A DNA stretch of 64,000 nt from Nitrospira sp. (GTDB lineage: Bacteria > Nitrospirota > Nitrospiria > Nitrospirales > Nitrospiraceae), in NCBI GenBank assembly GCA_030123565.1, contig CP126122.1, forward strand, positions 4,106,800 through 4,170,799, written 5' to 3'. Numbering within the stretch: the first letter of the stretch is position 1; every line of letters begins with the position of its first letter. The notes beneath the pieces were generated by a model that was given only the letters and a program-made list of their open reading frames with translations, was not told where the DNA came from and ran no database searches. Shown here piece by piece: positions 39,531 to 47,932 of this stretch. A program made the position numbers and the translations under genes.

Positions 39531-40070
39531 ATGCAATTTCCCCTTGAAGCCAAGCTGAAAGATGGTTCCACGATTGAGCTGATGCTGGCCGCGGACAATG
39601 ATTTGCCCCTGTTAGCCAAACTCTATGACCGGATCGTGGAGGAGGGCAGGTCGTACCCGCACGAGCGACCGCTCACAGAAGGTGAATTTCAGGATTACTG
39701 GGTTCGGGGTAAGACCACCGTGGTGGCCTATGAACTGCCGCGGAAGCCGGAGCCCGAACTGCTCGGCGCGTTTTACCTGAAACCGAACTGGCCGGGTCGT
39801 GCGGGCCATGTGGCCAATGCGGGGTTTATCGTGACGCCGAAACGGCGAAATCGCGGGCTCGGCCTGCTCCTCGGTACGGCGATGCTCAACCATGCGAAGG
39901 CTCTCGGCTATCGCGGCGTGATCTTCAATCTGGTGTTTTCCGAAAACCAGGTTGCGCGACACCTGTGGAGCAAACTCGGGTTCCGACTGCTCGGCGTGAT
40001 TCCTGAGGCGGTCAGGAACAACGACGGTTCTTACCAGGATGCCTTGATCATGTACCGGTCTTTGGTCTGA
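39531..40070 (+). CDS. GNAT family N-acetyltransferase
   Basis: This 179-aa protein has the GNAT fold: the acetyl-CoA loop is seen in VTPKRRNRGLGLLLGTAMLNHAKALGYRGV, followed by FNLVFSENQVARHLWSKLGFRLLGVIPEA, the usual motif B region. The ATG at 39531 is taken as start; GTG at 39516 is possible. Substrate unknown; many such proteins acetylate amines or small metabolites. It lies 10 bp before the methyltransferase gene, so the two are likely co-transcribed. Confidence 0.88.
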   Translation: MQFPLEAKLKDGSTIELMLAADNDLPLLAKLYDRIVEEGRSYPHERPLTEGEFQDYWVRGKTTVVAYELPRKPEPELLGAFYLKPNWPGRAGHVANAGFIVTPKRRNRGLGLLLGTAMLNHAKALGYRGVIFNLVFSENQVARHLWSKLGFRLLGVIPEAVRNNDGSYQDALIMYRSLV

Positions 40071-40080
40071 GGGGTTGTCG

Positions 40081-40848
40081 ATGGAACAGGTCTGGAATCC
40101 AAAACAGTACGCAGCCCATGCGCGGTTTGTGGCGGACCTCGGTGCTCCCTTGATCGAGTCACTGGCGCCGAAGGCAGGCGAGCGGATTCTGGATCTCGGC
40201 TGTGGGGACGGAGTGCTGACCAAGCAGCTCCTGGACTTCGGTTGCGAGGTGCTGGGTGTGGATGCGAGCCCGGCCATGGTCGAAGCTGCACAGGCTCGTG
40301 GGGTGCGGGCGCAGGTGATGGATGGACAGGACCTTCCGTTTCACGAAGAGTTTGATGCGGTGTTCAGCAATGCGGCGTTGCACTGGATGCTGCAGCCGGA
40401 CAGGGTCCTGCGCAACATTTGGAACTCCTTGCGGCCAGGAGGGCGTTTTATGGCGGAGTTCGGCGGACAAGGGAACCTGACTCATGTTCTGATCGGGCTC
40501 CATGGAGTGTTGAAGGACCAGGGATATGATCCCGAATCCATCAGGCCGTGGTATTTTCCTTCTGCGGACGAGTACCAGGACAGATTGGTAACGCAAGGAT
40601 TCCAGGTCCTCTCGTTGGATCTCTTCCCCCGTCCGACTCCGTTGCCCGACGACATAACCGACTGGTTGGAGATGTTTGCGCAACCCTTCCTGGCTATGGT
40701 GCCGGACCACCGCAGGAGCACTGTGCTGGAGGAGGTGCGGGAATCGCTCAGACCAACCCTCACGGTTGCCGATGGCAGTTGGATGGTCGATTACGTCCGC
40801 CTGCGTTGTCGGGCGCTCAAGCCTGATGTGCCGGCGAAAACCGGCTGA
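40081..40848 (+). CDS. Class I SAM-dependent methyltransferase
   Basis: This 255-aa methyltransferase shows motif I (ILDLGCGDGVLTKQL, about residues 38-52), motif II (VLGVDASPAMVEAA) and the post-motif FDAVFSNAALHWM, resembling trans-aconitate methyltransferase and related ubiE-like enzymes. The ATG at 40081 is taken over an in-frame TTG at 40075. It follows the acetyltransferase gene by 10 bp. The substrate cannot be told from the sequence. Confidence 0.88.
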   Translation: MEQVWNPKQYAAHARFVADLGAPLIESLAPKAGERILDLGCGDGVLTKQLLDFGCEVLGVDASPAMVEAAQARGVRAQVMDGQDLPFHEEFDAVFSNAALHWMLQPDRVLRNIWNSLRPGGRFMAEFGGQGNLTHVLIGLHGVLKDQGYDPESIRPWYFPSADEYQDRLVTQGFQVLSLDLFPRPTPLPDDITDWLEMFAQPFLAMVPDHRRSTVLEEVRESLRPTLTVADGSWMVDYVRLRCRALKPDVPAKTG

Positions 40849-41036
40849 TAGGTTGCCGATCAACTCTTTCACAACAACAGTCTGTCGCGGATTGCCGTAG
40901 GGGGTTTCCCGCTCGACCGGCAGAAGCGGGGCCGCTCTGCCGGTCGGACATCTGGTCGTACCGTTGTCACTCACGCGCTCACGAATCCCTGCACACCCCG
41001 ATTGAATGCTCATCGCGCCACGATGCGGCAGGTCAA

Positions 41037-41630
41037 TTATTGCCCCACGGGGATGGTGATCACGATCGCTCCCATCACATCGTTGAGCTTGAAGTCCCGC
41101 TTGGGACTGTCCTGATGGGCGTTGTGGCAGCCGATACAGGCCTGGGTGACCGCAAGGTCCGCATAGACCGCCTGAAAGGACCGGCCTCCGCCGTCCTTGA
41201 CGAATCCGGTATGTGGCTTGGTGGGATGGGTCAGAATGGCTCCAAGTCCCGTCTTCTCGAATTCAGTCGCAGCCGCATTCCGTTTGTTGATCGGCCATAA
41301 ACTGATCAGCCGGTACTGAATGCCCAACCCTTTTTTGGCGATGTACCGGCCGGATTCCATGAGGAACTGGGCCGGCAAGGGCAAGGTATTTTTCTGTTCC
41401 CAGTTTTCTGAGGCGACGACCACACCTTTCGCCTGCATCCGTTCCACGACATGCCTGGTGTAGATGTCTCGGTCCGCCTCGATGACGGCGTGGATGTATT
41501 CGGCCACCGTCTCTACCGGCAGGCTGATCGGGGCAGTCTCCGGCATGACGCGAACCGGCCACAGCACGGCACCTCCCGTTACAAGCCCCAGCACAATGGA
41601 TCTCCACAGCACTCTGTTGGAGGACATCAT
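41037..41630 (-). CDS. DUF3365 heme-binding protein (copy 1)
   Basis: This 197-aa exported protein has a signal peptide (about residues 5-30), a DUF3365 (Tll0287-like) sensor-type domain and one c-type heme motif, CIGCH, near residue 170. The ATG at 41630 is preceded by GGAGG with a 5-nt spacer. DUF3365 domains bind heme c and occur in redox sensors or cytochromes; here no kinase or cyclase domain is fused, so it may be a periplasmic electron carrier or redox sensor. A close paralog lies at 45427, on the other side of the peptidase/ATP-grasp operon, and both are leftward. Confidence 0.87.
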   Translation of the reverse strand: MMSSNRVLWRSIVLGLVTGGAVLWPVRVMPETAPISLPVETVAEYIHAVIEADRDIYTRHVVERMQAKGVVVASENWEQKNTLPLPAQFLMESGRYIAKKGLGIQYRLISLWPINKRNAAATEFEKTGLGAILTHPTKPHTGFVKDGGGRSFQAVYADLAVTQACIGCHNAHQDSPKRDFKLNDVMGAIVITIPVGQ

Positions 41631-42099
41631 AGGAACCTCCTTGTTGTGCGCGCGGAGGGACCCTCTCCCGGGTCGCACCTCGCGAGCAGATGAATGGCGC
41701 TGCGATTCGAACGATGGGCTATCGCCGAGGTCGGCGGACGGAGCAGGCCGATCGCCGGATCAGTTTGAGTAATGTCCTGAGAGGATCGGAAGGAGCTGTT
41801 GGCGGTGGGTAGGCCGATCAGGAGGCAGGTCTTGCTGTCGGCCTCCTGGAGGAAGAACCGGTCGTGGGAAGGTACCGAAGACATGCCCCAGTCCCCTTGC
41901 CCGTACGAACCAGCGTGCCCGCAAGATCATACGATGGGTCATCATACTCTTCGGCTCTCAAGCTGTCCAATGCATCCCGCAGAGAATCAGCCGGACAATC
42001 ATGAAGGGTTGCGAGTCGTCGCCGATCTCGAAGTTCGATCAGAATGCATGCATTTCATGCGGTGGTATGGCCCGCGTTGGCGGGAATGTGGCGGACCCC
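41631..42099. other. Intergenic stretch
   Basis: This 469-bp gap separates the DUF3365 gene from the peptidase gene on the same strand. Open frames crossing it (for example 41627-41884 on the minus strand) have no ribosome binding site or family features. It should hold the promoter of the DUF3365 gene; I do not see a consensus one. Confidence 0.4.
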
Positions 42100-42870
42100 T
42101 TACGAAGGCGGGTCGCCGGAGTTGTTGCAGGGGGACCTTGTGGCGTGAGGAAGCGATTCCAGCAGGTGGTCGGCCCATTTCGACGGAAGTTTTTCGACCG
42201 ACTCGTAAATGCGGGATTGCCACCAGGAGGAGATCTCGGCCAGGTCCTCCTTCTGAAAGCGGTGTTGGAGGATGTCGAACGTGTCGTGCCGATACAGCAC
42301 GACATCCAGCGGATATTCCACGCTGGTCGAACTGGTGCGGGTGGCGTCGAAGGCGAGGAACCCGACCTTGAGGGCGAGGTCCAGGTTGCAGTGGTATCGA
42401 AGCACTCGATCGAGGAGCGGCTTGCCGTAGCCTGATTCGCCGATGATGCAGTAGGGGGTCCCTTCACTGACTTCCACCCAGTTCCCCTGCGGGTAGATGA
42501 GGAAAAGCTTGTGGTCCTGATCGTTTTCCAATTGTCCGCCGACCAGGGCGTGGAGATTGAAAATCAGCCCGGCGTTGTACAGCGCATTCTTGTCCTCCTC
42601 GGCCACGCGGCGGATCTGCGTGGCGAAGACATTGACCGCCTTGAACAATTTGTCGAAGGTTTGATCGCTTTCTCCGATGGCCTCATCGAAATAGGTGACG
42701 GCCTTGTCGCGCACGGAGCGTAACCCCGACGTCATGAGGAACATCGAGTGGCGACCATGCTGATGGATCGACACCTTGCCCGCGGTGATGCATTCCGCGC
42801 CGGTGGTCACGCGGGTATCCGCAATGCCGACGAGGCCGTCCTCGACTTTCATGCCCAAGCAAAAGGTCAT
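42100..42870 (-). CDS. Proteasome-type Ntn-hydrolase peptidase
   Basis: This 256-aa protein resembles the predicted proteasome-type proteases of COG3484. It starts MTFCLGMKVEDGLVGIADTRVTTG, so removal of Met would expose Thr2 as a possible N-terminal nucleophile, and GIADTR fits the conserved region near the Ntn-hydrolase active site. GGAGG lies just upstream of the ATG at 42870. The start overlaps the alpha-E gene stop by 4 bp (42867-42870). In the set described by Iyer and colleagues, such peptidases travel with circularly permuted ATP-grasp and alpha-E proteins and are proposed to process a peptide or tag made by the ATP-grasp ligase. The reaction is inferred. Confidence 0.85.
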   Translation of the reverse strand: MTFCLGMKVEDGLVGIADTRVTTGAECITAGKVSIHQHGRHSMFLMTSGLRSVRDKAVTYFDEAIGESDQTFDKLFKAVNVFATQIRRVAEEDKNALYNAGLIFNLHALVGGQLENDQDHKLFLIYPQGNWVEVSEGTPYCIIGESGYGKPLLDRVLRYHCNLDLALKVGFLAFDATRTSSTSVEYPLDVVLYRHDTFDILQHRFQKEDLAEISSWWQSRIYESVEKLPSKWADHLLESLPHATRSPCNNSGDPPS

Positions 42871-43844
42871 TGTCCCTCCGCCGTCGCTGCATGGTGAATG
42901 GGATGTGGGGCAAAGAACGTGTCGGAAATGGCCGCCCCGACTTGGTTGAGCTGCGCTTGAAAATGGTCCACGAATTCGTGCAGTCCTACGTCGATGCAGT
43001 CTTCGATGTCGGCGAAATCCAACTCCGCGCGGAGTCGCCCCAACCGTTTCTCGGCCGGATTGTGATGGGAACCGTGGTCTGAGCCGGAAATGGCGTGCAG
43101 GGAATCCTCGCCCTTGATCAGGCAATAGCGAATCGCCCGGGGGAACGTCGGATCGAGGATCAGGAACGCCGCGACATCGTTGGGCGAGATGCGACCGTAT
43201 CGTTTGTAATACATCTCCAGCGCGCTTGCCGATTTCAACAGGTCGGACCACTGGATGATGTCGAACGGGGTGCCGACTTCCGTGGCAGTCGGCAAGAGGA
43301 TGAAATATTTCACGTCGAGGATGCGGGAGGTCTTGTCGGCCCGTTCGAGCAGGCGGCCGAGCCGCGCAAAATGCCATCCTTCCCCGTGGGACATGGTGGC
43401 GTCGGTGATGCCCAGGAGCAGATGGCTCGCGGCCTTCACCTCGGCCAGGAAGGTGTGGAGGTTATGGCTCGACATGCCGCGCGCGACGGCGCCCGTGACC
43501 ATCAGGTAAAAACGGTTGATCTGTTCCCACATTTCCGTGGAGATGATTTCGCGGACCGACCGCGCATTCTCCCGTGCGGCCAGGAGGCAAGAGAGGATCG
43601 AACTGGGATTGGCGGAGTCGGCCACGAGGAATTGAATGACCGTCTCTTTCGTCGCCTTCCCGTACCGCTCCAGAAACATGTCGTGATCACCCGTGGTCGC
43701 CACCAGCGGTTCCCATTGTTCGACGGTGCCGCGTGGAAGATCGAGCGACAGATTCAGATTGACCTCGATGAAGCGCGCATAGTTTTCCGCCCGCTCGATA
43801 TAGCGGTTCAACCAGTAGATGGAACTGGCGACGCGGCTCAACAT
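42867..43844 (-). CDS. Alpha-E domain-containing protein
   Basis: This 325-aa all-helical protein belongs to the alpha-E family (COG2307), recognised by its start MLSRVASSIYWLNRYIERAENYARFIEVN and the regions FLVADSANPSSILSCLLAARENARSVRE and LLERADKTSRILDVKYF. The biochemical role is unknown; it is almost always next to a circularly permuted ATP-grasp gene, as here, and may be a partner or modulator of it. It lies 73 bp after the ATP-grasp gene and overlaps the peptidase gene by 4 bp. Confidence 0.9.
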   Translation of the reverse strand: MLSRVASSIYWLNRYIERAENYARFIEVNLNLSLDLPRGTVEQWEPLVATTGDHDMFLERYGKATKETVIQFLVADSANPSSILSCLLAARENARSVREIISTEMWEQINRFYLMVTGAVARGMSSHNLHTFLAEVKAASHLLLGITDATMSHGEGWHFARLGRLLERADKTSRILDVKYFILLPTATEVGTPFDIIQWSDLLKSASALEMYYKRYGRISPNDVAAFLILDPTFPRAIRYCLIKGEDSLHAISGSDHGSHHNPAEKRLGRLRAELDFADIEDCIDVGLHEFVDHFQAQLNQVGAAISDTFFAPHPIHHAATAEGQ

Positions 43845-43917
43845 GGCCGATCTCCATGCGGCGGCTCAGGGGCGCTTCGGGAGATCGACGGGTCGAGTGA
43901 GTCCCTGGGCGGAACAG

Positions 43918-45342
43918 TCATGACAACACCCAGGTATCCTTGTTGCCCCCGCCCTGGGACGAGTTGACCACCAACGATCCTTTCCGCAAGGCCACGCGGG
44001 TCATGCCTCCCGGCAGCACATAGACGTCTCGTCCGAATAACACGTACGGACGCAGGTCGACATGGCGTCCTTCGATGTGGTCCTCCACCAGGGTGGGGAC
44101 CCGGGACAAGGCCAGGGTGGGTTGAGCGATGTAGTTGCGAGGGTCGGCCTGGATGCGGCGGGCACAATCTTCCCGCTCCTGTTTGGAGGCCTGCGGGCCG
44201 ATCATCATGCCGTATCCACCGGCCTCGTTGGTCGCCTTGACCACCAGTTCATCCAAGTGTTCCAACACATAGGCCCGATCCCGGTTTTCCCAACAGACAT
44301 AGGTGGGGACGTTCGGGAGCAGCGGTTCCTCCGCCAGGTAGTAGTTGATGATCTTGGGGACATAGGCGTAGACGGCCTTATCGTCGGAGACCCCGGTGCC
44401 GGGCGCATTCACGATCGCCACACGACCGTTCTTGTAAGCCGCCATGATGCCGGGAATGCCGAGCAGGGAATCGGGACGGAAGACCAGGGGGTCCAAGAAG
44501 TCGTCATTGATGCGGCGGTAAATCACATCCACTCGCTGGGAGCCCTTCGTCGTCCGCATATGGACCGAGCCGTCGATCACCGCCAGATCGCCGGCTTCGA
44601 CCAATTCCACGCCCATCTTCTGGGCGAGCAACGAATGTTCATAGTAGGCGGAGTTGTAACTGCCGGGGGTGAGGATCACGATCGTCGGATCAGGGAGATC
44701 CGACAGGAACTGGAGCGTGCTGAGCAGGCGGCTCGGGTATTCGTCGACCGGCCTCACGCGATAGGCTTCGAACAATTCCGGGAAGGTCCGCTTCATGACC
44801 TGCCGAGCTTCCAATACGTAGGCGACGCCGGAGGGACAACGATTGTTGTCCTCGAGGACGTAGAACCGTCCGTCGCCGATGCGGACGAGATCGATCCCCG
44901 CGATGTGGCACCAGATGCCCCGGGGCGGATTCAATCCCATGCAGACCGGTTGGAATCCCTTGCAGGAATAGATCAACTCTCCGGGGATGACGCCGTCCTT
45001 CAGGATCTTCTGGCCGTGGTAAATGTCGTCGAGAAAACAATTCAGTGCGCGGATGCGCTGCTGAAGGCCGGACTCGATGTGGCTCCAATCCGACGCGGTA
45101 ACGATCCGCGGAACGATGTCGAACGGAAAGATGTGTTCCTGCCCGCCGTCGCTGCCGTAGACGCCGAAGGTCATCCCCATATTGAGGATGACACGTTCCG
45201 CCGCCTGTTGGCGTTTCCTGAGTTCGCCGTCGGCCAGCGAGGCGAATTTTCGCAGCAAGAGGGCGCTGCCACGGCGTGGCCGCCCGATGCCTTCGAACAA
45301 CTCGTCGTAGAACTCTCCCGGGTCGTAGGTTGAGAATTTCAT
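43918..45342 (-). CDS. Circularly permuted type 2 ATP-grasp protein
   Basis: This 474-aa protein matches COG2308, a circularly permuted ATP-grasp ligase (DUF404/407/403). Visible blocks are GVYGSDGGQEHIFPFDIVPR, IWCHIAGIDLVRIGDGRFYVLEDNNRCPSGVAYV, ILTPGSYNSAYYEHSLLA and the C-terminal GGMTRVALRKGSLVVNSSQGGGNKDTWV. Such enzymes probably ligate amino acids or peptides through an acyl-phosphate. The ATG at 45342 is chosen because MKFSTYDPGEFYDELF is the usual start. It is the first gene of the operon ATP-grasp, alpha-E, peptidase. The transglutaminase that often accompanies them is not adjacent here. Confidence 0.92.
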   Translation of the reverse strand: MKFSTYDPGEFYDELFEGIGRPRRGSALLLRKFASLADGELRKRQQAAERVILNMGMTFGVYGSDGGQEHIFPFDIVPRIVTASDWSHIESGLQQRIRALNCFLDDIYHGQKILKDGVIPGELIYSCKGFQPVCMGLNPPRGIWCHIAGIDLVRIGDGRFYVLEDNNRCPSGVAYVLEARQVMKRTFPELFEAYRVRPVDEYPSRLLSTLQFLSDLPDPTIVILTPGSYNSAYYEHSLLAQKMGVELVEAGDLAVIDGSVHMRTTKGSQRVDVIYRRINDDFLDPLVFRPDSLLGIPGIMAAYKNGRVAIVNAPGTGVSDDKAVYAYVPKIINYYLAEEPLLPNVPTYVCWENRDRAYVLEHLDELVVKATNEAGGYGMMIGPQASKQEREDCARRIQADPRNYIAQPTLALSRVPTLVEDHIEGRHVDLRPYVLFGRDVYVLPGGMTRVALRKGSLVVNSSQGGGNKDTWVLS

Positions 45343-45426
45343 CTCGGGCCCCCGCGATATACAGGGCCATTCAGCCGGCTTCGCCCGGCGTACCGTTTCC
45401 GAACGTTCCGCCACTCGCGCCCCAGT

Positions 45427-46005
45427 CTACTCTCGCTTGAGCGGAATCTCTATCACCAGGCCGCCCATGACTTCGTTTATCGCAAAATCGTGCTTGGGAC
45501 TCTGTGGGTGCGCGTTATGGCAACCGATGCAGGCCTGCGTCACGGCGCGATCGGCATAGACGGCTTGGAAGTAGGACTGGTTGTCGATGGTGACGGTGCC
45601 GGCGGAAGACTGCTCGGGATGTTGCCGCACCGCTTCCAAGTGGTGTCGTTCCGAGTCGCTCGCCGGTGCGTTCTGCGGGTTGATCGGCCACAGGCTGATC
45701 AGGCGATACCGCACCTTGGTCCCGGTGATGGTCGCCAAATCGTTCGCTTCGCGCAGAAACTGGGCCGGCAACGGCAACGTGGTCTTGTCCCTGCGCCAGG
45801 TTTCCGACGCGCTGACGCTTCCTTGCTTCTGCATCCGCTCGACGACGTGGACGGTATAAAAAATCCGGTCGGACTCAATCACGGCGTGCAGATAATCTGC
45901 GACGGTCTGGGGCGGAATTCCCGGCAACTCCGTCGCCTGTCCCGACTTCGAGAGTCCGGCGACCAGTGCCAAGCACGTGGCAACGAACGCCAACCTCCAC
46001 ATCAT
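45427..46005 (-). CDS. DUF3365 heme-binding protein (copy 2)
   Basis: This 192-aa paralog of the protein at 41037 has a signal peptide (about residues 3-24), the shared stretch VADYLHAVIESDRIFYTVHVVERMQKQG, RLISLWPIN, and the c-type heme motif CIGCHNAH near the C-terminus. AGGAGGTG sits just before the ATG at 46005. It precedes the ATP-grasp gene by 84 bp on the same strand, so it may be the first gene of that operon. Function is likely periplasmic redox sensing or electron transfer, as for copy 1. Confidence 0.88.
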   Translation of the reverse strand: MMWRLAFVATCLALVAGLSKSGQATELPGIPPQTVADYLHAVIESDRIFYTVHVVERMQKQGSVSASETWRRDKTTLPLPAQFLREANDLATITGTKVRYRLISLWPINPQNAPASDSERHHLEAVRQHPEQSSAGTVTIDNQSYFQAVYADRAVTQACIGCHNAHPQSPKHDFAINEVMGGLVIEIPLKRE

Positions 46006-46125
46006 GGCGACACCTCCTGTCCCCGAGGTAAACCGGCCTCCACCCCTCAGCATAGGCCGATTTTCATAGGGAGGCAATCAGCCGGCCCTCTCCGATTGCA
46101 TTCGACAGCGGCGCTGCAGTAGCGT

Positions 46126-47076
46126 GTGCCGATCGTGCGAACGGAATTTGTCATTACAGCCGGTGAGCAGCCGAAACGATTGGATGTGTTTCTGGTTCAT
46201 CGTGAACCCAAACTCTCGCGCGCAGCGTTGCAACGGTTGATTACGGCCGGCCGGGTCCGGATCAACCATCGAGCGGCCAAACCGAGCCGGAGGATCAAAA
46301 CCGGCGATGTCATTACCTTCGATACTCCACCGGCGGCGCCGTTGCGACTCGACGGACAGGCGCAATCGCTCGACATCCTGTTCGAAGATCGCGCCTGTCT
46401 GGTCTTGAATAAACCAGCCGGGGTCGTGGCCCATCCTGCGCAGGGCCATTGGTCCGATACCCTGCTGAATGCGCTCTTCGACCATTGTGCTCGATCAGGG
46501 GAATCGGCTACCCCCAGCCTTGTCCATCGTCTGGACAAAGACACCTCAGGAGTGATGGTCATCGCCAAGACGGCAGAAGCGCATCGCAGGCTCGCGCAGC
46601 AGTTTGAGCGCCATACCATTACCCGTCACTACGAGGCCCTGGTCTGGGGGGTGCCGGCGCAACGAAATGGTCGGATCGAATGCGCGATCGGCTTGGATCG
46701 ACAGAATCCCAAACGGACCTCGATGCGAACGCGCCACCCCAAGGCGTCCGTGACGTTGTATCAGGTCGAGGAATCGTTCGGTACGGTCGCCGCCCTGGTC
46801 CTGCTCTGTCCGCAGACCGGGCGCACCCACCAGATACGGGCCCATCTGCAGGCGATCGGCCATCCCATCCTTGGAGACAGGATCTATGGAGGAGAAAAGG
46901 TCGGTGTGATCGGGGGGCAACGGATTGTCCGAGTCATGCTGCATGCGCGAGGGCTCGGCTTCGTGCATCCTGCAACTGATGCGTACTGCGAGTTTGAGGC
47001 CGCCGCACCGCCGGATTTTGCCACTACGCGGCAGGGCCTCGGTGATGTGAGGTTGAGAGAAGGGCTGGACTGGTGA
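46126..47076 (+). CDS. RluA/RluD family pseudouridine synthase (copy 1)
   Basis: This 316-aa protein has an N-terminal S4 RNA-binding domain (about residues 15-70) and a pseudouridine synthase domain with the catalytic Asp137 in HRLDKDTSGVM. The C-terminal GRTHQIRAHLQAIGHPILGD is typical. The start is GTG at 46126. It modifies uridines in rRNA or tRNA; which site cannot be told. A paralog follows at 47933, with a PilZ gene on the opposite strand in between. Confidence 0.9.
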   Translation: MPIVRTEFVITAGEQPKRLDVFLVHREPKLSRAALQRLITAGRVRINHRAAKPSRRIKTGDVITFDTPPAAPLRLDGQAQSLDILFEDRACLVLNKPAGVVAHPAQGHWSDTLLNALFDHCARSGESATPSLVHRLDKDTSGVMVIAKTAEAHRRLAQQFERHTITRHYEALVWGVPAQRNGRIECAIGLDRQNPKRTSMRTRHPKASVTLYQVEESFGTVAALVLLCPQTGRTHQIRAHLQAIGHPILGDRIYGGEKVGVIGGQRIVRVMLHARGLGFVHPATDAYCEFEAAAPPDFATTRQGLGDVRLREGLDW

Positions 47077-47103
47077 ATCGGGACCTGCCGTAGAAAGGGG
47101 TCC

Positions 47104-47589
47104 CTACAACGAAAGACCTGAAATATGCTGGTCGAAGTGATGGCGCTGGACGAGGAAGTAGGGAAACCGTCCGAACGTCAGGTGGCAGCCGACCAGGAAC
47201 CGTTCCTGGGTGGTCCCGACCGGAAACTGTGCGGCCCACCGCACTTCGAAAAGGGCGGCCGGCTGTTGCCGTTGCAGCGCCGGATTGTGAATGGCCACAA
47301 GTTGCCTGTCTTGTGGTTTCCGATCGAGCAGTAACAGAATGCCTTCCGCGCTGACGTTCAAGGAGTAGGCCTTGCCCTCGATGGTGGTTGCGTCCTGGCC
47401 CCGTCCTTCGAGGAGTTCATAGTTGCAAGGACTTCGGACGGCAAATCGCACGTCGAGTCGACGGTCACTCTGGGGTCGTAACAACGGTTGTTCGAGTGGG
47501 TTGTCCACAACGGGGCGAGGATCTGCGACCGGCGGTGAAGTTGTTCCCTTCAGCGACCTGAGAATTCTGTGGATAAAGTTAGCGGCCAT
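47104..47589 (-). CDS. PilZ domain protein
   Basis: This 161-aa protein has a C-terminal PilZ domain with the c-di-GMP motifs RxxxR (RFAVR) and NxSxxG (NVSAEG). The ATG at 47589 is used; a GTG at 47679 would add 30 residues that do not look conserved. It lies on the opposite strand between two pseudouridine synthase genes, convergent with the first. Two DnaA-box-like sequences (47501 and 47568) fall inside its 5' part. Confidence 0.75.
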   Translation of the reverse strand: MAANFIHRILRSLKGTTSPPVADPRPVVDNPLEQPLLRPQSDRRLDVRFAVRSPCNYELLEGRGQDATTIEGKAYSLNVSAEGILLLLDRKPQDRQLVAIHNPALQRQQPAALFEVRWAAQFPVGTTQERFLVGCHLTFGRFPYFLVQRHHFDQHISGLSL

Positions 47590-47880
47590 AAGTTTGTCGC
47601 AATCTCCGAATTGTTCGGCGCGTACTGGCCCTATAAGAAAGCAAGTCAGATGCCCGTAGTGGAAGGAAACATTGTCCACGTAAGGGTCTGATTTTTTTTC
47701 GGAGCGTCGAATGGTCGGAGGCTTCCGTCAACAGGCTGTGCAGAATCGTCGTGTGAATTTGACAGCAAGGTTGACGGAAATGAACAGAGCCGGCGGCAGT
47801 CGGCGCGGCGGTGAATTGGGGCGGTATGCACATACAGGTGTGGATGACTTGTGGACGACGTGTGTGTGAGGTGTGCAGAG
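47501..47880. other. Cluster of DnaA-box-like sites (candidate replication origin)
   Basis: Sites seen: TTGTCCACA at 47501-47509; a perfect box TGTGGATAA at 47568-47576; TTGTCCACG at 47672-47680; TGTGCAGAA at 47737-47745; GTATGCACA at 47824-47832; TGTGGATGA at 47839-47847; TGTGGACGA at 47850-47858; and TGTGCAGAG at 47872-47880. A T-rich run lies at 47689-47699. The first two are inside the PilZ coding region, the others are between genes. Eight 7-9 of 9 matches in 380 bp are suggestive, but no dnaA gene is in the window. Confidence 0.45.
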
Positions 47881-47932
47881 CAGCCGGGCGTTTGTCGTGC
47901 GCCTTGTTTTTGGCCGCACCCTGTGGCAGCCT

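Noticed and set aside
41627..41884. 85-codon minus-strand frame upstream of the DUF3365 gene
   Set aside because: It overlaps the binding site and start region of the DUF3365 gene and has no protein features or ribosome binding site.
44062..45333. Long open frame on the + strand opposite the ATP-grasp gene
   Set aside because: It is antisense to a gene with clear conserved blocks and is rich in repeats of Asp/Gly/Val typical of shadow frames.
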